A DNA stretch of 19,626 bases from the NCBI GenBank assembly GCA_002402545.1, contig DHGA01000095.1, forward strand, positions 1 through 19,626, read 5' to 3'. The stretch is from Syntrophaceae bacterium UBA4810. Lineage in GTDB: Bacteria > Desulfobacterota > Syntrophia > Syntrophales > Smithellaceae. A program made the position numbers and the translations under genes. Shown one piece after another: positions 13,070 through 19,626 of this stretch. Under the pieces are notes generated by a model. That model worked only from the letters and a program-made list of their open reading frames with translations. It ran no database searches and had not been told where the DNA came from. Every line of letters begins with the position of its first letter. Position 1 is the first letter of the stretch.

Positions 13070-13156
13070 ATGAAAATTACCAAAGCTGAATTCATCAAAA
13101 GCCAGCCGCAGGTTTCTCAATATCCGCCTCCAATGCTGCCGGGTTTCGTTTTTTAG
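13070..13156 (+). pseudogene. Truncated copy of the 5' end of engB
   Basis: It opens MKITKAEFIKSQPQVSQYP and stops after 28 codons (TAG 13154-13156). The real engB 854 bp downstream opens MKITSAEFIKSATQVSQYP. The first 72 bases agree at about 57 positions; beyond the PxLP segment the similarity ends, before the GTP-binding P loop. It cannot encode a working GTPase. Like the regulator fragment at 12154, it is a diverged copy of the end of a gene bordering this patch. Confidence 0.85.
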
Positions 13157-13181
13157 GAAATCGGGATCAAAAGAATAAAGC

Positions 13182-13210
13182 TTGATTAATTGATGGTGAA
13201 ACAATAAAAT
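13182..13210 (+). promoter_or_regulatory. Putative promoter of the MntA/HepT pair, with overlapping inverted repeat
   Basis: TTGATT (13182-13187, 4/6) and TAAAAT (13205-13210, 5/6) are 17 bases apart. The -35 box is also one arm of an inverted repeat with AATCAA at 13211-13216, so the two arms bracket the promoter, as expected for an autoregulated toxin-antitoxin operon. The leader to the ATG at 13281 would be about 64 bases. Confidence 0.45.
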
Positions 13211-13280
13211 AATCAATAATTAAGATAGTACCGGCAAAAATAATGGAGATACTTTTCAATATATTTAGAAAGGAGATAAA

Positions 13281-13589
13281 ATGGGTCAACAAGCTCGCAT
13301 CACTGTCAAAGACGAACAGCTAAAAAGTTTTTGCGTCAAAAATCATATTCGTAAACTTTCTTTTTTTGGCTCGGTTTTACGTGATGATTTCCGTCCTGAC
13401 AGCGATGTCGATGTGCTGGTTGAGTTTTATCAAGGGAATCAGATCGGACTTTTGAAAATTGCGGCGATGGAGCAAGAACTTTCCGAAATTATCGGGCGCA
13501 AAGTTGATATGCGGACGCCTGCCGATTTGAGCCGATATTTCCGGCAAGAGGTTGTAGATACCGCAGCTGTGCAATATGCTGAAACATGA
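13281..13589 (+). CDS. mntA: MntA-type minimal nucleotidyltransferase antitoxin
   Basis: A 102-residue cytoplasmic nucleotidyltransferase of the MNT family. The signature GS-x10-D-x-D is complete: G30-S31 in SFFGSVLRDDF, then D42 and D44 in SDVDVL; D76 in RKVDMRT is the likely third metal ligand. In the characterised MntA-HepT system this enzyme adds AMP to a tyrosine of the HEPN toxin and so silences it. The strong ribosome binding site AGGAG lies five bases before the ATG. The stop overlaps the hepT start by 14 bases, which implies translational coupling. It sits between a truncated and an intact engB start, a typical place for a mobile accessory module. Confidence 0.88.
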   Translation: MGQQARITVKDEQLKSFCVKNHIRKLSFFGSVLRDDFRPDSDVDVLVEFYQGNQIGLLKIAAMEQELSEIIGRKVDMRTPADLSRYFRQEVVDTAAVQYAET

Positions 13590-13908
13590 TTTGATCAGAG
13601 TGCGGCATATGATAGACGCGTCCGGAGAAGCTTTATCTTTTGCGCGCGGCAAGTCGCGGGAAGATTTTCATAAAGACAGGATGCTGCTTCTTTCATTAAT
13701 CAAAGAAATTGAAATAATCGGGGAAGCATCATCAAAAATTACCGATGAATTCAGGAAAAATCATCCAGAAGTACCTTGGGCGCATATTGTGGCAATGAGA
13801 AACAGGCTCATTCATGCCTATTTTGATATCGATGCTGATCGGGTCTGGGATACTATTAATAGTGACTTACCGTCTTTGTTAAATCAGCTGAAAAAAATAG
13901 TTACGTAA
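13576..13908 (+). CDS. hepT: HepT-type HEPN ribonuclease toxin
   Basis: A 110-residue all-helical HEPN protein. The catalytic motif R-x4-H-x-Y is intact in AMRNRLIHAYFDID: R75, H80 and Y82. In known HepT toxins R and H cut RNA and the tyrosine is AMPylated by MntA, so both killing and neutralisation should be possible here. The start ATG at 13576 lies inside the end of mntA (14-base overlap), the usual arrangement of this pair. The stop is only 15 bp before engB, so read-through into this housekeeping gene is likely; no terminator is visible between them. Its RNA target cannot be deduced. Confidence 0.88.
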   Translation: MLKHDLIRVRHMIDASGEALSFARGKSREDFHKDRMLLLSLIKEIEIIGEASSKITDEFRKNHPEVPWAHIVAMRNRLIHAYFDIDADRVWDTINSDLPSLLNQLKKIVT

Positions 13909-13923
13909 AAGTAAAACTCTTTT

Positions 13924-14529
13924 ATGAAAATCACCAGTGCTGAATTCATCAAGAGCGCGACGCAGGTTTCTCAGTATCCGCTGCCGGAATTGCCGGAAGT
14001 GGCTTTTGCCGGGCGTTCGAATGTCGGAAAATCGTCGCTGATTAACGCGCTGGTCGAAAGAAGAAATCTGGCCAAAACCAGCAACACGCCGGGGCGCACG
14101 CAGCTGATTAATTTTTTCACGATAAACGAAAAAATATCGTTTGTTGATTTGCCCGGATACGGTTTTGCCAAAGTGGCGCGTTCTGTCAAAAAAAATTGGG
14201 GAGAAATGGTTGAAGCTTATCTGCACCAGCGCCCCAATCTTGCTATGGTCGTTCTAATTCTTGATATCCGGCGTGTTCCCAATGAAGACGATTTGTCGCT
14301 TAGAGATTGGTTGGAGAGTTATCGCATCCCCTGTCTGTATGTTTTGACCAAGAATGATAAGCTGTCGAATAATCAGGCGCTGAAACAAAGAAAAATTATC
14401 GAAAAAACTCTTAATATTTCCGGGCAGGAAAAAGTCATTCTTTTTTCCGCGAAAACCAAAAAAGGCAGAGATCTTCTGTGGCAGGAGCTGGAAGCGCATT
14501 TGAGCAGTTTAAACAATGCCTTGCACTGA
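13924..14529 (+). CDS. engB: Ribosome-assembly GTP-binding protein EngB (YsxC/YihA)
   Basis: A 201-residue GTPase needed for late assembly of the large ribosomal subunit in the cytoplasm. All G motifs are present: G1 GRSNVGKS (30-37), G2 with TPGRTQ (55-60), G3 DLPGYG (75-80), G4 TKND (142-145) and G5 SAK (175-177). The length is normal. The ATG at 13924 gives the family N-terminus, though no good Shine-Dalgarno sequence is seen upstream (GTAAAAGTAAAACTC); coupling to hepT, 15 bp upstream, may help. Before the accessory patch arrived its upstream neighbour was probably the response regulator at 7741, since fragments of both genes are found together at 12154-13156. Confidence 0.96.
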   Translation: MKITSAEFIKSATQVSQYPLPELPEVAFAGRSNVGKSSLINALVERRNLAKTSNTPGRTQLINFFTINEKISFVDLPGYGFAKVARSVKKNWGEMVEAYLHQRPNLAMVVLILDIRRVPNEDDLSLRDWLESYRIPCLYVLTKNDKLSNNQALKQRKIIEKTLNISGQEKVILFSAKTKKGRDLLWQELEAHLSSLNNALH

Positions 14530-14607
14530 TTACTAATCGTTAATAGCTCTTATTTATTGACGTTTTTCACCAATTTATTTTTAATCGCCAAAAAAACAAG
14601 ATTTTTC

Positions 14608-14636
14608 TTGACCAATAGTCAAAAATTTTTTATACG
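14608..14636 (+). promoter_or_regulatory. Putative sigma-70 promoter of the hdrA-mvhD operon
   Basis: TTGACC (14608-14613, 5/6) and TATACG (14631-14636, 4/6) are separated by exactly 17 bases in the 248-bp gap after engB. The start would be near 14643, with a leader of about 135 bases before the GTG at 14778. The same bases form a small stem (TTGAC/GTCAA), so part of the signal may instead be an engB terminator. Confidence 0.45.
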
Positions 14637-14777
14637 GATGTAGCTCTAAATGAAGATGCTAATGTAAGCTTTCTTAATAGGTTAACTAGTTATGTTTGCC
14701 CCACAATTTGTATCCTTTACCTCGCAACAAAACACATTTAAAATATTTTCCCATATAGAGTATTTAAGGAGTTCCCA

Positions 14778-17700
14778 GTGCTGAAAGATGATCAGAAAAT
14801 TGGCGCAGTAATGGTTGTTGGTTCGGGGATTGCCGGCATTCAGGCGTCTCTCGATTTAGCCAATTCCGGAATGAAAGTATATCTCGTCGAAAACAATATC
14901 AGTATCGGCGGGGTCATGGCGCAATTGGATAAAACCTTTCCCACCAATGATTGTTCCGCCTGTATTTTATCGCCGAAACTAGTTGAAGTCGGCCGTCATC
15001 CCAACGTGGAAATCTTGACGCGCAGAACCGTCGAATCGGTTGAAGGCGAACCGGGCAAGTTCAAAGTTAAGATGACATCCGCTCCCCGCTATGTCAATCT
15101 TGATAAATGTACCGGCTGCGGCGATTGCGCCAAGGTCTGTCCCGTAAATGTCAAAGCCGAATTCAACGGCAACTTGAGCGAAAGGCAGGCAATCTACCGT
15201 CACTTCCCGCAGGCTATTCCCAGCGGTTTCGCAATTGACAAATTAGGAACCTCTCCTTGTAAAGCAAGCTGCCCCACGCACATCAGCGTGCAGGGTTATG
15301 TGGCGCTGATTGGTCAGGGAAAATTCAAAGAAGCCCTTAAATTAATAAAACAAGACAATCCATTCCCGATTGTTTGCGGGCGTGTTTGTAACCATCCGTG
15401 CGAAACCGCCTGTATGCGCGGTAAAGTCGAAGATCCGATCGACATAATGCATTTGAAACGCTTTGTGGCGGATCTGGATTTGGCGAGCGATACACGTTAC
15501 CTGCCTGAGAAAAAGGAAAGCAAAGGGAAAAAAGTCGCGGTAGTTGGCGCCGGGCCTTCTGGCCTCACTTGTGCTTATTATCTGGCCATTGAAGGTTACG
15601 ATGTTGATGTATTTGAAGCGCTGCCGATGGCCGGCGGTTGGATGGCCGTAGGTATTCCCGAGTATCGCCTGCCTAAAGATGTTCTGCGGGCGGAAATAAA
15701 AGTTATTGAAGATTTGGGCGTAAAAATACACCTGAACACCCGTATCGGCAAGGATATTCCCTACGAAAAACTGAAAAAAGATTATGAAGCGATTTTTATC
15801 GGCTGTGGCACAATGAGAAGCAGCCGTCTTAATATTCCCGGCCAGGATATGCGCGGTGTTATTCAGGGCGTGGATTATCTCACACAGATTAATCTGGGCA
15901 AAAAAGTTCCTCTGGGGGACAAAGTAGCCGTTATCGGCGGCGGTAACGTGGCGATGGACGCTGTCCGCACCGCGGTCCGTACCGGCTCAAAAGATGTTTT
16001 CATTCTTTACCGCCGGACCCGCGCGGAAATGCCTGCCGCGAATGAAGAAATTGAAGAAGCGCTCGAAGAAGGAATTAAAATGGAATTCCTTGTCGCGCCC
16101 AAAAGGGTTATCGGCAAGGATGGTAAAGCAGCGGCGCTGGAATGCGTACGCATGGAATTGGGCGAGCCGGATAAAAGCGGCCGCCGCCGTCCCGTAGAAA
16201 TCAAGGGCTCGGAATTTACCATTGAATGCGACTCTATTATTCCCGCCATCGGACAGGAAGCGGATTTATCTTTCCTGCCCAAGGAAAGCGGTGTTTCCGT
16301 TAATCAATGGAGCAATATTGATTATGATCCGGTAACTTTTGCCACCAATGTGCCCGGTGTTTTCGCCGGTGGTGACGTGGTCACCGGTCCGCAGACTGTC
16401 GTCAAAGCCGTTTATTCAGGTAAAGAAGCGGCTAAATCCATAGACCGCTTCCTGCAGGGCATGGATATAAAAGCCGGACGTGAAAAAGACTGGACCAAAG
16501 ATTTAGCAGACAAAGCCGATGTGTCGAGCGTGCCCAAAAGCCCGCGCGTTAAATATCCGCACATGAAGCCCGAAGACCGCGTTACGAATTTCAAGGAAGT
16601 CGGTATTGGTTTCAGTGAAGCGCAGGCCATCGCGGAAGCGCTGCGCTGTCTTGATTGCGGTATTTGTTCGGAATGTTATCAGTGCGTGGAAGCATGTATC
16701 GCCAAAGCCATCGATCACGATATGAAAGTGGAAGAAGAGACAATCGAAGTCGGCGCTGTTATTGCCTCGCCCGGCTTTGAAATTTTTGACGCGCGCCTGC
16801 GCGGCGAATACGGCTATGGTATTTACAAAAACGTTATTTCGGCGATTCAGTTTGAAAGAATTCTCTCCGCGTCCGGTCCTTATTTCGGCCATGTGCAGAG
16901 AATTTCCGACGGCAAGGAGCCGAAGAAAATCGCTTTCATTCAGTGTGTCGGTTCGCGCGATGTTTCCTGCGACAACAGTTGGTGTTCATCTGTTTGCTGT
17001 ATGTATGCCACCAAAGAAGCGATTATCGGCAAAGAGCACGCCAAGGGGCTGGAGCCGACCATCTTTTATATGGACATTCGGGCGCACGGTAAAGACTTCG
17101 ACCGTTTCGTTAACCGCGCCAAAGAAGAATACGGTATCCGTTACATCCGTTCGATGCCTTCGACAATCAAGGAATTACAGCAGACCAACAATCTGCTCAT
17201 TAAATATGTAAATCAGGATGGAACTCTAACTGAAGAAGAATTCGATATGGTTGTTCTTTCCGTCGGCCTGATGCCGCCGAAAGATGCGAAAAAACTGGCG
17301 GCGAACCTCGGCATTGAACTTGAAGAACATGGTTTCTGTAAAACATCTCTGGAAAATCCGGTGCAGACATCGCGCCCCGGCGTTTTTGTTTGCGGCGCTT
17401 TCGGCGGCCCCAAAGATATTCCGGAAACAGTTATGGAGGCCTCTGCCGCCGCTGCCTGCGCGGAAGGACTGCTGGCATCACGGCGCGGCACGATGATTAC
17501 TCCGGTGGAAAATCCGGAAGAAAAAGATTTGCGAGGCGCCGGCGTGCGCACCGGTGTGTTTGTCTGCCATTGCGGTATCAATATTGGTGGCGTAGTCAAC
17601 GTACCAGAGGTCCGCGATTACGCAGCAACCTTGCCCACAGTTGTTTATTCAGTAGATAACCTTTTCACCTGCTCGCAGGATACCGCGGTGAAAATGGCTG

Positions 17701-19205
17701 AAATCATTAAAGAAAAAGATCTAACTCGTGTAGTGGTGGCATCGTGCTCCCCCAGAACCCATGAAGGTTTGTTCCAGGAAAACTGCGAGAAGGCCGGTCT
17801 TAACAGGTATCTCTTCGAGATGGCCAACATCCGCGATCAGGATTCCTGGGTGCATATGCACGAGCCGGAAAAAGCCACTCAGAAAGCTAAAGATTTACTG
17901 CGCATGGCGGTGGCCAAGGCCCAGTACCTGAAACCGCTAAAACCGGGACAACTGCCCGTCAATCATCAGGCGTTGATCATCGGCGGCGGTTTGGCCGGCA
18001 TTACAGCAGCTCTTTCTTTGGCCGATCAGGGATTCGCTTCCTTTATTGTGGAAAAAGAAGAGCGCCTGGGCGGAAACTATAATCATTTATATAAGACGCT
18101 GGAAGGACTGGACACCAAAGCTCACCTCAAAGGGCTTCTGGAAAAAGTATATAACAATCCTTTGATCACGGTTGTGACTTCCGCCCAGATCAAAAAGATT
18201 GAAGGTTTCATCGGCAATTACAAAACAACTGTTGAGGCCAAGGACACAGAAAAAGTTTTCGAACACGGTGTGGTGCTGGTAGCCATAGGCGCTTATGAAA
18301 ACAAATCGAAAGAATATCTCTACGGCCAGAATGATAAAGTAAAAACACAGCGTGAACTGGAAAAGCTGATTTATGAGAAAGACCCGAAAATGGCCGCGGT
18401 GAAAAACGTGGTTATGATTCAGTGCGTGGGCAGCCGCGAAAAGGAAAGGCCTTATTGCAGCCGCTACTGCTGTTCCGAAGCGATTAAAAACGCGCTGGAA
18501 CTCAAAGCCGCCGATCCGTCACGCGATGTCACAATAATTTATCGCGATATCCGGACATTCGCTTTCAAGGAAGATTATTATAAGCAAGCTCGTGAAGAGA
18601 ACATAAAATTTGTTGTTTACGAAGAAGACAGAAAGCCGCAGGTTGTCGCGTCCGGTGATAAAGTTGAAGTAAAAGTATTTGACCCGATTCTCAACGAGCA
18701 GGTAACACTCCCCGCGGATATCGTGGCGCTCAGCGTCGGCGTTGTCCCTAATCCCGAAAACGCGGCCATCGGCAATATGCTGAAAGTTCCGACCAATCAG
18801 GACGGCTTTTATCTCGAGGCGCACGTCAAACTGCGTCCCGTTGATTTTGCGACGGACGGTGTGTTCATGTGCGGCATGGCACATTCACCCAAGTTCAGCG
18901 ACGAAACCATTACCCAGGCCAATGCCGCCGTTTCGCGCGCATGCTTGGTTCTGAGCCTTGATTTCATCGAAGCGGAAGGTAAAACGGCATATGTCAATAA
19001 AGAGCGTTGTTCGTCCTGCGGTCTTTGCGAAATTAATTGTCCCTACAGCGCTATCGCCGTGGATGCGAATGAAGGCTGCGCGGTAGTCAATACTGTTTTG
19101 TGCAAGGGCTGCGGTGTCTGCACGGCTTCTTGCCGCATGAACGCGGTGGATTTAAACGGATTCAATAACGAAGAAGTGTTATCGCAGATATATAATTTAA
19201 ATTAA
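14778..19205 (+). CDS. hdrA: Giant HdrA-like iron-sulfur flavoprotein with inserted NfnB/GltD domain
   Basis: A 1475-residue cytoplasmic electron-transfer flavoprotein. The HdrA FAD fold begins with VVGSGIAGIQASL (13-25), TNDCSACILSPKLVEVGRHP and a cluster motif C111-x2-C-x2-C-x3-C121. It is interrupted by a complete GltD/NfnB-like module (about 150-600): eight-cysteine region C161 to C212, FAD motif VVGAGPSGLTCAYYL (about 256), NAD(P) motif VIGGGNVAMDAV (about 386) and GVFAGGDVV. A cysteine-rich segment C624-x2-C-x2-C-x2-C-x2-C-x3-C640 returns to HdrA sequence with IQCVGSRD. A second, full HdrA follows from about 925 (VFVCHCGINIGG, FAD motif IIGGGLAGITAAL near 1068, IQCVGSREKERPYC) and ends with two 4Fe-4S motifs (C1411-C1421, C1442-C1452). 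HdrA proteins split electron pairs at FAD; the NfnB part suggests NAD(P)H as one partner. GTG start with AAGGAG six bases upstream; mvhD follows after 44 bp. Confidence 0.92.
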   Translation: MLKDDQKIGAVMVVGSGIAGIQASLDLANSGMKVYLVENNISIGGVMAQLDKTFPTNDCSACILSPKLVEVGRHPNVEILTRRTVESVEGEPGKFKVKMTSAPRYVNLDKCTGCGDCAKVCPVNVKAEFNGNLSERQAIYRHFPQAIPSGFAIDKLGTSPCKASCPTHISVQGYVALIGQGKFKEALKLIKQDNPFPIVCGRVCNHPCETACMRGKVEDPIDIMHLKRFVADLDLASDTRYLPEKKESKGKKVAVVGAGPSGLTCAYYLAIEGYDVDVFEALPMAGGWMAVGIPEYRLPKDVLRAEIKVIEDLGVKIHLNTRIGKDIPYEKLKKDYEAIFIGCGTMRSSRLNIPGQDMRGVIQGVDYLTQINLGKKVPLGDKVAVIGGGNVAMDAVRTAVRTGSKDVFILYRRTRAEMPAANEEIEEALEEGIKMEFLVAPKRVIGKDGKAAALECVRMELGEPDKSGRRRPVEIKGSEFTIECDSIIPAIGQEADLSFLPKESGVSVNQWSNIDYDPVTFATNVPGVFAGGDVVTGPQTVVKAVYSGKEAAKSIDRFLQGMDIKAGREKDWTKDLADKADVSSVPKSPRVKYPHMKPEDRVTNFKEVGIGFSEAQAIAEALRCLDCGICSECYQCVEACIAKAIDHDMKVEEETIEVGAVIASPGFEIFDARLRGEYGYGIYKNVISAIQFERILSASGPYFGHVQRISDGKEPKKIAFIQCVGSRDVSCDNSWCSSVCCMYATKEAIIGKEHAKGLEPTIFYMDIRAHGKDFDRFVNRAKEEYGIRYIRSMPSTIKELQQTNNLLIKYVNQDGTLTEEEFDMVVLSVGLMPPKDAKKLAANLGIELEEHGFCKTSLENPVQTSRPGVFVCGAFGGPKDIPETVMEASAAAACAEGLLASRRGTMITPVENPEEKDLRGAGVRTGVFVCHCGINIGGVVNVPEVRDYAATLPTVVYSVDNLFTCSQDTAVKMAEIIKEKDLTRVVVASCSPRTHEGLFQENCEKAGLNRYLFEMANIRDQDSWVHMHEPEKATQKAKDLLRMAVAKAQYLKPLKPGQLPVNHQALIIGGGLAGITAALSLADQGFASFIVEKEERLGGNYNHLYKTLEGLDTKAHLKGLLEKVYNNPLITVVTSAQIKKIEGFIGNYKTTVEAKDTEKVFEHGVVLVAIGAYENKSKEYLYGQNDKVKTQRELEKLIYEKDPKMAAVKNVVMIQCVGSREKERPYCSRYCCSEAIKNALELKAADPSRDVTIIYRDIRTFAFKEDYYKQAREENIKFVVYEEDRKPQVVASGDKVEVKVFDPILNEQVTLPADIVALSVGVVPNPENAAIGNMLKVPTNQDGFYLEAHVKLRPVDFATDGVFMCGMAHSPKFSDETITQANAAVSRACLVLSLDFIEAEGKTAYVNKERCSSCGLCEINCPYSAIAVDANEGCAVVNTVLCKGCGVCTASCRMNAVDLNGFNNEEVLSQIYNLN

Positions 19206-19249
19206 GGTAGTCGGCTGATAAAGCCGCCTTGCCGCGAGAAGGAGAATAT

Positions 19250-19626
19250 ATGGCTGAAAACTTAGCAAACAAAGAATGGGAACCGAAATTTGTTGCCATT
19301 GTCTGTAACTGGTGTACCTACGCGGGCGCCGATCTGGCCGGTATCAGCAGAATTCAGTATCCGACCAACGTCAGAATCATCCGCGTTCCCTGCACGGGAA
19401 GAATCAATCCTTTTTATATTGTGAAAGCCCTGCAGTCCGGAGTAGACGGCGTTCTGGTTTCGGGGTGACACCCGGGTGAATGCCACTATATCTCAGGAAA
19501 TCTGGTGGCACGGCGCAAGTTTGCGACGTTAAAAAGTTTCCTGAATTACATCGGTGTGGAAGGTGACCGTACTATCTTTACCTGGGTTTCCGCCTCAGAA
19601 GGTGACAGATGGGCACAGGTCATCAA
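19250..19626 (+). CDS. mvhD: MvhD-like iron-sulfur subunit, selenoprotein with UGA at codon 73 (3' end outside window)
   Basis: This small 2Fe-2S protein passes electrons between HdrA and a partner such as a hydrogenase or dehydrogenase. The start is ATG 19250, with AAGGAG five bases upstream; the in-frame TTG at 19229 is not used. Residues 1-72 match MvhD: C19-N-W-C22-TYAGADLAG, then RVPCTGR (C48) and VDGVLVSG. Codon 73 (19466-19468) is TGA. Reading on in the same frame gives HPGECHYISGNLVARR and the normal MvhD continuation, open to the window edge, so translation clearly passes the TGA. The family motif has cysteine at this position (GCHPGDCHY), and selenocysteine there is known in other MvhD/VhuD proteins. 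A standard gene caller would stop it at 72 codons. It is co-transcribed with hdrA, 44 bp upstream. Confidence 0.92.
19466..19510 (+). promoter_or_regulatory. Selenocysteine UGA with candidate bacterial SECIS hairpin
   Basis: The UGA (19466-19468) is followed after 12 bases by TGCCAC (19481-19486), which pairs with GTGGCA (19505-19510). Inside, CAG and CTG (19494-19496, 19502-19504) can pair around the loop GAAAT. Bacterial SECIS hairpins lie at about this distance just 3' of the UGA, within the coding region. The fold is drawn by eye and the apical details differ from E. coli fdhF. Confidence 0.6.

Noticed and set aside
14608..14630. Terminator of engB
   Set aside because: The stem TTGAC/GTCAA is only five pairs; the same bases make a better promoter, so I kept it as a promoter and note the ambiguity.
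16762..17211. 149-codon frame inside hdrA
   Set aside because: It is a shadow of hdrA in another frame, with biased arginine/proline composition and no ribosome binding site.
19229..19468. A 79-codon stand-alone gene ending at the TGA
   Set aside because: The frame continues past the TGA with conserved MvhD sequence; the TGA reads as selenocysteine, and the better start is ATG 19250.
1..19626. CRISPR array, tRNA or rRNA genes
   Set aside because: I saw no regularly spaced direct repeats, no tRNA-like cloverleaf or TTCGA-type arms in gaps, and no rRNA core motifs.

Overview
The window looks like a chromosomal piece of an anaerobic, Gram-negative bacterium of the old Deltaproteobacteria, most like Syntrophus, Smithella and their relatives. 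The placement rests on three things: LPS inner-core and Kdo genes; NtrC/AtoC-type sigma-54 signalling with Cache sensors; and a very large HdrA-type flavoprotein followed by an MvhD subunit with an in-frame UGA that reads as selenocysteine. The taxon is inferred from gene content, not from a marker gene.

Layout. 1-1418 (+): the 3' half of hldD, a 126-bp repeat with terminal inverted repeats, and kdsB, whose GTG start and ribosome binding site touch that repeat. 1449-4370 (-): a TerB-like protein, an AtpI-like subunit, a 70-aa membrane protein, a Cache-domain membrane protein without an output domain, and the F0 c subunit atpE. A strong hairpin terminator at 2566-2610 splits this block into two transcripts. 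4882-9126 (+): a 62-aa membrane protein, a Cache-PAS-PAS histidine kinase and its sigma-54-dependent response regulator.

9124-13908 is a variable accessory patch between the response regulator and engB. It holds a TA-flanked MITE-like repeat, decayed DNA, a 698-aa lipoprotein of the serine beta-lactamase family on the minus strand with a near-consensus promoter, and a diverged fragment of the response-regulator gene fused to a second copy of the repeat. After these come an AT-rich unknown gene with an apparent frameshift, a 28-codon copy of the start of engB, and an MntA/HepT toxin-antitoxin pair. The two gene fragments match the two genes that border the patch. The patch therefore looks like a partly duplicated response regulator-engB junction of foreign or allelic origin that has collected cargo.

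13924-19626 (+): the ribosome-assembly GTPase engB, then an energy-metabolism operon with hdrA (1475 aa, an HdrA-NfnB/GltD-HdrA fusion) and mvhD (cut by the window edge, Sec at residue 73). HdrA plus MvhD is the core of flavin-based electron-bifurcating or confurcating complexes. The NfnB-like insert suggests a link to NAD(P)H.

The most notable items are the selenocysteine MvhD, the triple-fused HdrA, the mosaic of duplicated gene ends at 12.1-13.2 kb, and the ATP-synthase subunits mixed with Cache sensors next to a candidate sigma-54 promoter. No rRNA, tRNA or CRISPR array was seen.
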